Assembly: GCA_965262055.1 (NCBI GenBank)
Contig: CBDHEI010000002.1
Span: 3,100,001 to 3,164,000 of the forward strand
DNA: 64,000 nucleotides
Source: G958296245 sp965262055
Lineage (GTDB): Bacteria > Chloroflexota > Dehalococcoidia > Lucifugimonadales > G958296245
Direction: 5' to 3'
Shown piece by piece: positions 25,341-32,833 of this stretch. The notes below the pieces were generated by a model. The model made no database searches and was not told the origin of the DNA. It saw nothing but the letters and a program-made list of their open reading frames with translations. Each line of letters opens with the position of its first letter. The first letter of the stretch is position 1. The position numbers and the translations under genes are program-made.

Positions 25341-26326
25341 TTTGCGGCCCGGCCTATTCCCGGCGGTGTGTCCTCGGCCCAGAAGGCGACGCCCAGCAGT
25401 CCGGGTCCCGTGTGGGCGCCAAGGGCCGGCGAGAACTCGCTGACGAATAGCTCCACGGTCTCGAAATCGGACTCGATCCGTCTTCGGATCATCTCAGCCT
25501 CTTCGGCGGCGTCGGCGTGCATCACGGCAGCATGGACCTGGCCGGAGCCCGCGCGTTGGCGCATCATCCACAGCAGTCGGGCGACGGCCCGTTGAGTCGT
25601 CCGGGGCCTCCCAATGCTCTTGACGCTGCCCCGCGTCAGCTCCAGCAGCGGCTTTATCTTCAACAGCTTGGTGCTGACGTGGGCGATGCCGGGAACGCGG
25701 CCGCTCTTCCAGACGTAATACAGTGTGTCAAGGCATCCCAGCAAAGACACCCTGGGTATCACCTTCGTGCATGCGGCGGCCACTTCGTCCAACCCGAGCC
25801 CATTGCGTGCCGCCCTCAGCGCCTCTGTGACCACCAGACCCTGCCCGCCGGCCGCGCTCTCCGTGTCCACAACCTCGATGCGCAGGCCGGGAGTCCGCTC
25901 AGCCGCCTGCGCCGCCGCGACCATGGCCGAGTCGTAAGTCGAGCTGAAGTGTGACGAGATGGTCAGGCACAGGATGCTGCGGGCCTCGGCGGCGGCGCTC
26001 TCAAAGGCCGAAAGGAAGCTGCCCGGGGCCGGCGAGGCCGTCGACAGGGGCCGCTTCGAGCGGCGTAGGAGCCGGTAGAAGTCTCCGGTCGTCAGGTCTT
26101 GCCCGTCCAGGTACGACTTGCCGTCGATGCTGAGCTGCACGGGCACGACGTGCGGCCCGGAAAGCTGGTCGCAGTAAGACGGGAGCGAGGCCGCACTGTC
26201 CACGACGATCGCCACCCTTTGCTCCGGTCTAGTCAAAGGCCGTTGTCCTGTAGGATTGGACGACCTGCCTGGGGGACGGCCGGCCTGTAGGCACTGATTA
26301 TCATCGTCTGGCCTGAAGCTAGTCAA
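25337..26326 (-). CDS. DegV family fatty-acid-binding protein
   Basis: The DegV fold is clear from VAIVVDSAASLP near residue 40, then VVPVQLSIDGKSYLDG, LCLTISSHFSSTYDSA and the later IPRVSLLGCLDTLYYVWKSGRV block. DegV/FakB proteins hold a fatty acid, often to present it for phosphorylation by FakA. The first 35 residues are unusual and may not be translated: TTG at 26326 opens the frame, but a GTG just before AIVVDS with GGAG upstream would give a normal-length protein. It is the first gene of the ten-gene minus-strand run, so an acyl chain may be a substrate or signal for that cluster. Confidence 0.88.
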   Translation of the reverse strand: MTSFRPDDDNQCLQAGRPPGRSSNPTGQRPLTRPEQRVAIVVDSAASLPSYCDQLSGPHVVPVQLSIDGKSYLDGQDLTTGDFYRLLRRSKRPLSTASPAPGSFLSAFESAAAEARSILCLTISSHFSSTYDSAMVAAAQAAERTPGLRIEVVDTESAAGGQGLVVTEALRAARNGLGLDEVAAACTKVIPRVSLLGCLDTLYYVWKSGRVPGIAHVSTKLLKIKPLLELTRGSVKSIGRPRTTQRAVARLLWMMRQRAGSGQVHAAVMHADAAEEAEMIRRRIESDFETVELFVSEFSPALGAHTGPGLLGVAFWAEDTPPGIGRAAK

Positions 26327-26345
26327 GCATGACCGCCTAATCTGC

Positions 26346-26374
26346 TTGACCGCTACGAACGGCCGTGCTATTAT
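26346..26374 (+). promoter_or_regulatory. Candidate sigma-70 promoter, distal to nfo
   Basis: TTGACC (26346-26351), a 17-base spacer and TATTAT (26369-26374) match the consensus at 5 of 6 bases in both boxes. It points to the right, 310 bp before nfo, so a transcript from it would carry a long leader including the repeat at 26455-26570. Confidence 0.5.
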
Positions 26375-26454
26375 ATCCCATGCACAGGCAAGCTCACATG
26401 CCGATGCCCCGCCCGGCGGCGCCCGCAGCCCAGTTCCACGTTAGTTCCAAAGCC

Positions 26455-26570
26455 GTGTCATTTACGTCCATTTGTGTCTCAACCGTGCTCCAGCACCGCT
26501 CCGGAAAGATCGGGGTCCTAGATAGGAAATGGAACGAAATGGAGCATTTTGGAACACTTTTTCGGCGGAG
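26455..26570 (+). repeat. Intergenic repeat family, copy 1
   Basis: This stretch and the reverse strand of 48045-48155 align over about 110 bp. The best-conserved part reads GGAACGAAATGGAGCATTTT then GGAACACTTTTTC here, and GGAGCGAAATGGAACACTTT then GGAACACTTTTC in the other copy. The core is built of short units resembling GAAATGGAAC spaced 10-11 bases apart. Both copies lie upstream of a gene and in the same orientation relative to it (nfo here, the beta-helix protein there). No gene fits inside. Confidence 0.55.
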
Positions 26571-26619
26571 AGGCCCTTGGACATGCCCGCCACAGCCCTT
26601 GTCCAAAAAGCTCCGGACT

Positions 26620-26648
26620 TTGGGGTGCTGCTAGCCGTCACGTATAAT
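26620..26648 (+). promoter_or_regulatory. Candidate proximal promoter of nfo
   Basis: A perfect TATAAT (26643-26648) stands 17 bases after TTGGGG (26620-26625). The predicted start of transcription lies about 30 bases before the nfo ATG. Confidence 0.5.
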
Positions 26649-26685
26649 CGGGACAGACTCTCTGGTATCGAATGGGGTGAGCGTT

Positions 26686-27540
26686 ATGAGGCTTGGCGCG
26701 CACGTGAGCGCTTCGGGGGGGCTGGACAAGGCCATTGACCGTGCAGCGGATATCGGGGCGGAAGCGGCGCAGATATTCGTCTCGACTCCTCGTATGTGGC
26801 GATTTCGCGACCCGCCCGAGAAGGAGGTCGCCAAGTTCAAGGAGAAGTCGAAGGAAAAGGACGTAGCCCCCGTCTTCATCCACGGGAGCTATCTCGTGAA
26901 TCTGGGCGGCGGCGAGGAGCTGCTTGGCAAGTCGGTGGACGTGCTCTCCAAGAGCATGCAGGCGGCAGGGACTATCGGCGCCGCGGGAGTCATCTTCCAC
27001 GGAGGCGCGCACAAGGGCGCCGGGTTCGAGGGTATGCTGCCCCAGGCCGCGTCGGCCATGCAGCAGGTGCTCTCGGTCAGCCCCGAGGGCGTCTGGCTGA
27101 TCGTCGAGAACAGCGCCGGGATGGGCTCCCATATCGGCTCGTCCTTCGCGGAGATTGGGCGTCTCATGGCGGAGGTGGGCAGCCCCAGCGTCAAGGTGTG
27201 TTTGGACACCCAGCACTCGATGGCCGCGGGGTACGATCTCGCCGATGAGGACGGGCTGGCCAGGGCGATGGACGAGTTCGAGAGAGAGATTGGTCTGTCG
27301 AACCTGGTCGCGGTCCACGCGAACGACTCCAAGGTGGCGTTCGGGTCGGGTGTCGATCGCCACGAGAATATCGGGGAGGGCCACCTGGGGATCGCCGGAT
27401 TCGAGACGATAATGGCCCATGAGGCATTCCGCGAAGTGCCCTTCATCCTTGAGGTACCGGGTTTCGAAAAGAATGGCCCGGACAAGGAGAACATGGAGCG
27501 CATCAAGGACATCAGGTCCAGGCTGGGAATTCCCGCCTAG
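26686..27540 (+). CDS. nfo: Endonuclease IV (AP endonuclease)
   Basis: The protein begins MRLGAHVSASGGLDKAI, the standard Nfo start, and has the zinc-site motifs HGSYLVNL, VIFHGGAHKG, LIVENSAG, VCLDTQHSMAAGYDL, VHANDSK and FILEVPG. Nfo cuts DNA 5' of abasic sites and blocked 3' ends in base-excision repair, using three zinc ions in a TIM barrel. The length of 284 residues is normal. A GTG lies 9 bases upstream, but GGTGAG before the ATG at 26686 favours this start. It stands apart from the divergent DegV cluster. Confidence 0.95.
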   Translation: MRLGAHVSASGGLDKAIDRAADIGAEAAQIFVSTPRMWRFRDPPEKEVAKFKEKSKEKDVAPVFIHGSYLVNLGGGEELLGKSVDVLSKSMQAAGTIGAAGVIFHGGAHKGAGFEGMLPQAASAMQQVLSVSPEGVWLIVENSAGMGSHIGSSFAEIGRLMAEVGSPSVKVCLDTQHSMAAGYDLADEDGLARAMDEFEREIGLSNLVAVHANDSKVAFGSGVDRHENIGEGHLGIAGFETIMAHEAFREVPFILEVPGFEKNGPDKENMERIKDIRSRLGIPA

Positions 27541-27551
27541 GGACGACATGG

Positions 27552-28235
27552 ATGGACAGGATGGACATGGATAAGAAAATCTCGCGTACCGATGAGAAGA
27601 GGTACGAGGGCTACCTGAAGGCCGAGTTGGAGGCGGCCGCGGTCTATTCCGCGCTGGCGGATACCGAGGCCGACCCCCAGCGGGCCCGCATCTTCAACGA
27701 GCTGGTCGAGGCGGAGCTGAGGCACGCCTCCCGCTGGGCCGGTAAGCTGGGCCGCGGAACGACAGGGCTGGCCCCATCCGCACTGGGCGTGAAGGGGAGG
27801 CTGATAAAGATCGCTGCCGGGCTGTTCGGCACGAACCGGGTGCTGCCCATCCTCCTACGCGGGGAGGACAAGGACATAGACATGTACGCCGCCGATCCCG
27901 AGGCGGTGGATCTGGTCCCGGAAGAACAGGCCCACGCGCGCATCCTGGATGAGATGCGCAGGACTCGCGGACGGGGCGAAACCCACTCAAGAGGGGTAGC
28001 GGCCAGCGGCGGCAGCCTGCGGGCCGCCGTCCTGGGCGCGAACGACGGATTGATCTCCAACTTCAGCCTGGTCATGGGCGTGGCAGGCGGCACGGGAAAC
28101 CCGGACTTCGTGCTGCTGGCTGGGGTCGCCGGTCTTCTTGCCGGCGCGTTCTCGATGGCCGCGGGCGAGTACGTATCCGTGCGCTCGCAGCGGGACCTCT
28201 ACGAGAACGAGCTGCGCAAGGAGCAGATCGAGTGA
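27552..28235 (+). CDS. Ferritin-like domain plus first half of VIT1-type metal transporter
   Basis: Residues 12-130 are a rubrerythrin/ferritin-like helical domain with E/H ligands (LKAELEAAAVYSALADTE, ELVEAELRHASRW, PEEQAHARILDEM). Residues 150-215 are the start of a VIT1/CCC1 iron-manganese transporter (GGSLRAAVLGANDGLISNFSLVMGVAG, then GAFSMAAGEYVSVRSQRDLYE). In relatives the chain continues directly into the other transporter helices. Here a TGA ends it after EQIE, and the remainder is read from the next gene, whose start overlaps this stop by 4 bases. It probably oxidises, binds or transports iron or manganese at the membrane. Confidence 0.85.
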   Translation: MDRMDMDKKISRTDEKRYEGYLKAELEAAAVYSALADTEADPQRARIFNELVEAELRHASRWAGKLGRGTTGLAPSALGVKGRLIKIAAGLFGTNRVLPILLRGEDKDIDMYAADPEAVDLVPEEQAHARILDEMRRTRGRGETHSRGVAASGGSLRAAVLGANDGLISNFSLVMGVAGGTGNPDFVLLAGVAGLLAGAFSMAAGEYVSVRSQRDLYENELRKEQIE

Positions 28236-28681
28236 GCGAGTGGCCGGAGGAGGAGCAGGCGGAGCTGGAGCTGATCTACCAGGCCAAGGGGCTGTCTGAA
28301 GAGGATTCGCGTAGGGTCGCGAGCAAGCTGATGGCCGACCCGAAGGTGGCGCTGGACACCATGGCACGGGAAGAGCTTGGGCTGGACCCGTCGCAGCTTG
28401 GGTCGCCGGTCGCGGCAGCTCTGAGTTCCTTCGTGGCTTTCGTCGTCGGCGCGCTCATTCCCATTCTGCCCTACGCGGTCGGCGCCGGGGACCTTGCTTT
28501 CTCGCTAAGCGCGGGTTTTGGCGCCTTCGCGCTCGCGCTGGCCGGAAGCGTCCTGGCGCTCCTCACGGGGGTAAACCCGGTGTGGGCCTCGGCGCGTATG
28601 CTGCTGGCGGGAGGCGCCGCGGCCGCGGTCACCTACGGCATCGGCCGCCTTATCGGCGTGTCGGTCGGCAGTCTGGGGTAG
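28232..28681 (+). CDS. Second half of VIT1-type transporter, separate frame
   Basis: The sequence (EWPEEEQAELELIYQAKGLSE...DTMAREELGLDPSQLGSPVAAALSSF, then three hydrophobic segments) is the part of VIT1 that normally follows directly after the end of the preceding gene. GTG at 28232 overlaps the upstream TGA as GTGA, so termination-reinitiation is plausible. A -1 shift at the overlap would make one continuous chain of about 376 residues. The two parts likely assemble into one transporter. A sequencing error cannot be ruled out. Confidence 0.8.
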   Translation: MSEWPEEEQAELELIYQAKGLSEEDSRRVASKLMADPKVALDTMAREELGLDPSQLGSPVAAALSSFVAFVVGALIPILPYAVGAGDLAFSLSAGFGAFALALAGSVLALLTGVNPVWASARMLLAGGAAAAVTYGIGRLIGVSVGSLG

Positions 28682-28718
28682 CGGATCCTGGACGCGGACG
28701 TGGGGTTCAGAGGCGCTG

Positions 28719-29117
28719 CTAGCCGCAGTCCCCGCCGTCGTCTGTCTGCTTCGTGACCTGGCCGCTGCTGTCCCAGCAGTAGGCCCACGTCGATTGTGCG
28801 TTTCGGAAGTAGCCGCCCCGGTCCGGCCCGAGATTGACGGAGCCCGACCCGAAGGGGCTCTCTTCGCTGTCCCAGTCCCTGAATCCCGTGGCACGGGCGC
28901 CGTCATTCGCGGTCACCGAGGACAGGCCCAGCTCCGCCATCATGCTGTCGATAGCGTTCTGTACCGAGGACAGCTCGCTGTCCCTCTGCCTCTCGTTGCT
29001 CCCCCCGCCTACGAACTGCGGAACGATGGCGGCGGCCAGGGCGGCTATGATACCGAGGACGATCAGGACCTCGATGAGAGAGAAACTAGGCCAGATACGG
29101 CGTAAACGGTCTACCAT
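28719..29117 (-). CDS. Type IV pilin-like/pseudopilin protein
   Basis: The 132-residue protein has a short basic leader and then SFSLIEVLIVLGIIAALAAAIV at residues 11-32, the N-terminal helix of type IV pilins and type II secretion pseudopilins with Glu at +5. The residue before the cleavage point is Ser rather than the usual Gly, and no standard GFTLIE is present. The C-terminal part contains two cysteines (AYCWDSS, GGDCG) that could form the pilin disulfide. ATG at 29117 is preceded by AAGGTG. No pilus-assembly genes are in the window, so it may be an orphan minor pilin. Confidence 0.78.
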   Translation of the reverse strand: MVDRLRRIWPSFSLIEVLIVLGIIAALAAAIVPQFVGGGSNERQRDSELSSVQNAIDSMMAELGLSSVTANDGARATGFRDWDSEESPFGSGSVNLGPDRGGYFRNAQSTWAYCWDSSGQVTKQTDDGGDCG

Positions 29118-29151
29118 CGTTGGCGCACCTTCATTACGTCTGCGCAAGCCA

Positions 29152-30459
29152 CTAGACTGTGACCAACACTCCGTCGTCCTTCACGGTGACCGCTCGGACG
29201 TGCTCTACCAAGAATGCACGCCTTGATTCGGCGTCCATGGTCTCCCATGCCTTCACCCTCTCTGGGTCGGCGGGAGCGTGGTCTTCCTTCAACGCCTCGC
29301 GGGTGGCATCGAGGTCTTTCAAGTACCCGCCCAGGGCGGCTATCGGAGCTTCGCCGCGTGCGGAGCGTCTGACCGCCGTCAAAAAGCGCCGCTCGGCGTT
29401 GCCTGCCAGGCCCTTCTGCTTGTGGGAGTGTGCCTCACTGCCCGTGCTCTTGGTGGCTGCGGAGTCCACGGACCGGAGTGAGTTCCGAAGCTCGGTCACT
29501 ACCGCCTCCTCCAGGATGGGCTCGCGCCACGTGTGATAGCCGCAGCGACCCTCGTTGCTTCTGGACTGGCACTGGTAGTACCGGTAGACAGCCCTGGCCC
29601 TGAGCCCGTTCTTGCGTTTCCACGAGCGCTTTCGAGTCACCCCCATCATCCTGTTGCCGCAGTAGCCACAATGTGCGAGGCCTGAGAGCAGGAACGGATG
29701 CGACCTCGGCGCGCGCCTGAATGGCCTGCGTTTCCTGGCGATGTCCTGGGCCGCCCTGAACGTCTCAGGGGTGACGATGGCTGGATGGGCCCTCGGACGC
29801 CTCATGCCGAATCGTGTGGCGGTGCCTATGTAGGCCGGGTTCTTCAAGAGGTCGTGGACGGCGGCCAGGCTCCAGGCCCCGCCCCGCCGCGTCCTCATCC
29901 CTTGGTCGTTGAGGCGCTGTGCGATGAGCCGGATCCCCAGGCCATCCTCCGTGTATAGGCGGAACATGAGGCGGACCACCTCCGCCTCGTCCGGCACTAC
30001 CGCCAGGCGGCCGTCAGGACCGATGCGGTAGCCGTACGACGTCCTGCCCAATGCCCGTCCCTCCAGGGCCCTCGCTCGCATGGACTCGCTGATACTCTCG
30101 CTGCGGGCCTGGGATACTCCGCTCACGCCTATGGTCTGGATGGCGTTCTGCAGCGGGTCCGGGAGCTCCTCGTTCGAGCACGCCACGGCGGCCCTCAGAG
30201 CGTCGAGCTCGAGCAGCCTTCGCGTTACGGCCTCGAGGTCGCCGCCGAGATGAGTGGCGTCCGGCACCACCACGAGGAACTCGCTGCCCGATGTGATCAT
30301 GTATTCACGGAGGCGCTCGTAGGCGGATACTCCCTCTCCCCCGCTGCGGAATGTGGCCACGGGCTGGTGCATCTTCAGGGCACAGAAGTCGATGAACGCT
30401 CTGTCCATATGCTGTAGAGCGTCCTGATCCGCGGTCTCGAAGAGTCCGATGGCTCGCAT
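29152..30459 (-). CDS. Large serine recombinase homologue lacking the catalytic serine
   Basis: Residues about 120-260 hold the linker helix and Recombinase domain (ESISESMRARALEGRALGRTSYGYRI, then IAQRLNDQGMRTRRGGAWSLAAVHDLLKNPAYIG). A zinc ribbon (LAHCGYCGNRMMG ... YYQCQ ... GRCGYH) and a C-terminal helical region follow. The N-terminal resolvase-like fold starts MRAIGLFETADQ, where active enzymes read like Y-x-R-V-S. The nucleophilic Ser and the D-R-L-x-R motif (VVPDATHLGGD here) are missing. It may bind DNA without recombining it. The start overlaps the zinc-ribbon gene stop as TGATG, so the two are coupled. No attachment sites or phage genes are nearby. Confidence 0.8.
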   Translation of the reverse strand: MRAIGLFETADQDALQHMDRAFIDFCALKMHQPVATFRSGGEGVSAYERLREYMITSGSEFLVVVPDATHLGGDLEAVTRRLLELDALRAAVACSNEELPDPLQNAIQTIGVSGVSQARSESISESMRARALEGRALGRTSYGYRIGPDGRLAVVPDEAEVVRLMFRLYTEDGLGIRLIAQRLNDQGMRTRRGGAWSLAAVHDLLKNPAYIGTATRFGMRRPRAHPAIVTPETFRAAQDIARKRRPFRRAPRSHPFLLSGLAHCGYCGNRMMGVTRKRSWKRKNGLRARAVYRYYQCQSRSNEGRCGYHTWREPILEEAVVTELRNSLRSVDSAATKSTGSEAHSHKQKGLAGNAERRFLTAVRRSARGEAPIAALGGYLKDLDATREALKEDHAPADPERVKAWETMDAESRRAFLVEHVRAVTVKDDGVLVTV

Positions 30460-31178
30460 CAGGGCACGTATAGGATCCTTCGGCAACTGCTGCACTGAAC
30501 GACGCCAGCGCGGGAAGCCCTGGCACGCTGCAACTCCATCGTGGAGAGCGAGAGACGGCAGCCTTGGCACATCCCGCGCTCCACTCTGGCGATGGCGTGC
30601 CCGTTCTTGCTCCTGCGGAGCGATTCGTACATCCGGTAGAGGTTCGGGGGAATCTCGGGAGCTGTACGGTCCCTCTCTCCGTGCAGGACGGCCAGCTCCG
30701 ATACCAGCTCTGTCTCGGACCTCGTAAGCTCGGCGACCTGCTGCGGGCGGGCGGCCTCGATCTGCTGCAGTTCGCTTCGAAGCTCGCCCAGCAAGGCCTC
30801 CGCGTCGTCTGCCTCGACCAAGATGTCCAGCAGCACGTCTTCCTGGTCTCGCTGCTGGCTCGTCCTGAAGGCACGCTCTTCCTCGGCGGCTTCCAGCTCT
30901 CTGGGGTTCGTCACCGCGCCTCCGTAGAGCCGCGTCTCGATTCTCTTGAGATTCTCCTGGAGGTCCGCGATCGCACCTTCAGCGGCGCGCCTCTTCAAGC
31001 CGAGCTCCTCAAGCTTCGCTTCCAGTTTGGCGATACGCTGCCGCATAGACGCGATCCCAGAGTCGTCTGCAAGCTTGGCGCGCACCTCGGTCAGCGAGAT
31101 GTCTCGCTCTGCAATGCTCAAATCGATTTCCTGGAGGTCGTGAAGTCGCCTGATCGCAATCATTGCAAGTAGGTCCAA
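30459..31178 (-). CDS. CT398-like coiled-coil protein with C4 zinc ribbon
   Basis: About 170 residues of heptad-rich coiled coil (IASMRQRIAKLEAKLEELGLKRRAAEGAI and on) are followed by a C4 zinc ribbon: GMCQGCRLSLS, then VVQCSSCRRILYVP at the C-terminus. This is the zf-RING_7/CT398 family layout, widespread in bacteria and of unclear role; a link to flagella, secretion or RNA has been proposed in some species. The stop codon overlaps the recombinase-like start by one base, so the pair is translated together. Pyruvate kinase lies divergently upstream. Confidence 0.88.
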   Translation of the reverse strand: MDLLAMIAIRRLHDLQEIDLSIAERDISLTEVRAKLADDSGIASMRQRIAKLEAKLEELGLKRRAAEGAIADLQENLKRIETRLYGGAVTNPRELEAAEEERAFRTSQQRDQEDVLLDILVEADDAEALLGELRSELQQIEAARPQQVAELTRSETELVSELAVLHGERDRTAPEIPPNLYRMYESLRRSKNGHAIARVERGMCQGCRLSLSTMELQRARASRAGVVQCSSCRRILYVP

Positions 31179-31370
31179 GGGCCCATGGAATCGACAGTCC
31201 GACGGTCTCCAAGCAAGTCACGCCCATTGTACGGCAACCAAAAGCCATTCTGTAAAGAGGGTGGCCGCGCTTGTAGGCGAGATTACGGGCAGGCGGGGTT
31301 GGACTTCCGCCCGCGATTGTCCATAATGTTGTCCATGAGGGACGATTACGCGGTCGGGTGCAGGCCAAGT

Positions 31371-32816
31371 ATGCTCGATAAGCCGAAGACTAAGATAGTG
31401 TGCACGTTGGGCCCCGCCGTATCCACCGATGAGAGGGTGGATGCCTTGGTCCGCTGCGGAATGAGCGTCGCCAGGCTGAACCTGTCTCACGGTACCCTGG
31501 AGGACCACCGAGAGGCAGCGGACCGTGTGAGACGGGTCTCGCAGCGCTTGGGAACGCCCGTCGGACTGATGGTGGACGTACCTGGCGCCAAGTACCGAAC
31601 CGGGCCTCTCGGAGCAGGAGTGCTCGAGCTACAGCCCGGTGCGTCGATTGTCCTGACCAGCAGGGACGTGGTGGGGACCGAAGACGCGGTATCCGTGTCG
31701 CCCAGCGGAATCCACCGAGACGCCATGGTAGGCCGTCCCGTCCTGCTGGACGACGGTCTGATCGAGCTCAAGGTCACGACCGTGCAGGGCCAGGACGTCG
31801 TGTGTGAGGTTGTCAGGGGCGGTAGGCTCACCGAACGTAGGGGAGTGGCCACCCCTGGGAAAGCACCGTCTCAGCCCTTTCCCGACGAGAAGGGCACCAG
31901 AGCGTTGGAGTTCGCGGCGGAGGTCGACGCGGACTATGTGGCCCTCTCCACGGTCACCAGCGCCGGCGACGTGGAAACGGCAAGAAACGTCCTCTTGCGG
32001 CTCGGCATGGAGCCTTACATCATCTCTAAGATCGAGCGCGCCGAGGCCATCGACAGTTTCGACAGCATCCTCCAGGTTAGCGACGCCATTATGGTTGCCC
32101 GTGGAGACATGGGAGTCGAGGTGCCCCTGGCGAAGGTGCCGATTATTCAGAAGAGGTTAATAGATTCCTGCAACCACGTCGGCAAGCCCGTAATCACGGC
32201 CACTCAGATGCTCGAGTCGATGATCAGGTCGTCGGTACCTACCAGGGCGGAGGTCACCGACGTGGCCAATGCCATCTACGACGGCACTGACGCGGTGATG
32301 CTGTCCGGGGAGACTTCCATAGGGCAGTACCCGGAGGAGGCCGTGAAGGTCATGGCGGAGGTCGCTGTGGAGGCGGAGGCTGCGCTCCCGTACGAGAGCA
32401 TCCTGGAGGAGAATCTGCGCCACCTTCAGCCTGAAGTAGACGACGCCATCAGCTACGATGCCTGCCGCACTGCTTACCAGCTCAATGCCAGCCTCATCGT
32501 TGCGTTTACAGAATCCGGCAGCACCGCTGGCAGGGTATCCAAGTACAGGCCAATTACGCCCGTTCTCGCACTAACCCCGAACCCGAAGGTGCAGCGGCGT
32601 CTAATGCTACGGTGGGGTGTGACCCCGGTAACGACCAGCTCAATAGACGACGTCAACGACTTCTTCAGCCGGGGGGAGGAGATGGCGTACAGGGTCGCCG
32701 GGCTGGAGGAGGGGAGCATCGTGGTGCTCGTGGCCGGCCTGCCGATCGCCGTGCCAGGCAAGACCAATCTGCTAAGGATACTGACGCTCTCCCCCCAGGC
32801 TGCTCCCGCCCAGTGA
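31371..32816 (+). CDS. pyk: Pyruvate kinase
   Basis: The protein starts MLDKPKTKIVCTLGPAVS and carries MSVARLNLSHG, ISKIERAEAI with the catalytic Lys, MVARGDMGVEVPL and ITATQMLESM, the standard active-site blocks, then the C-terminal effector domain. The usual D-T-K-G-P-E-I-R-T loop reads DVPGAKYRTGP, a modest change near the active site. It makes pyruvate and ATP from phosphoenolpyruvate and ADP. The frame is open further upstream, with an ATG at 31335 also possible. I chose 31371 because the family's conserved core begins there. It is the first of four co-directional genes ending with folB. Confidence 0.93.
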   Translation: MLDKPKTKIVCTLGPAVSTDERVDALVRCGMSVARLNLSHGTLEDHREAADRVRRVSQRLGTPVGLMVDVPGAKYRTGPLGAGVLELQPGASIVLTSRDVVGTEDAVSVSPSGIHRDAMVGRPVLLDDGLIELKVTTVQGQDVVCEVVRGGRLTERRGVATPGKAPSQPFPDEKGTRALEFAAEVDADYVALSTVTSAGDVETARNVLLRLGMEPYIISKIERAEAIDSFDSILQVSDAIMVARGDMGVEVPLAKVPIIQKRLIDSCNHVGKPVITATQMLESMIRSSVPTRAEVTDVANAIYDGTDAVMLSGETSIGQYPEEAVKVMAEVAVEAEAALPYESILEENLRHLQPEVDDAISYDACRTAYQLNASLIVAFTESGSTAGRVSKYRPITPVLALTPNPKVQRRLMLRWGVTPVTTSSIDDVNDFFSRGEEMAYRVAGLEEGSIVVLVAGLPIAVPGKTNLLRILTLSPQAAPAQ

Positions 32817-32833
32817 CGGAGAAAGAGGGATAG

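Noticed and set aside
29152..30570. A working site-specific integrase with attachment sites
   Set aside because: The catalytic serine region is missing and no flanking direct repeats or phage genes were found.
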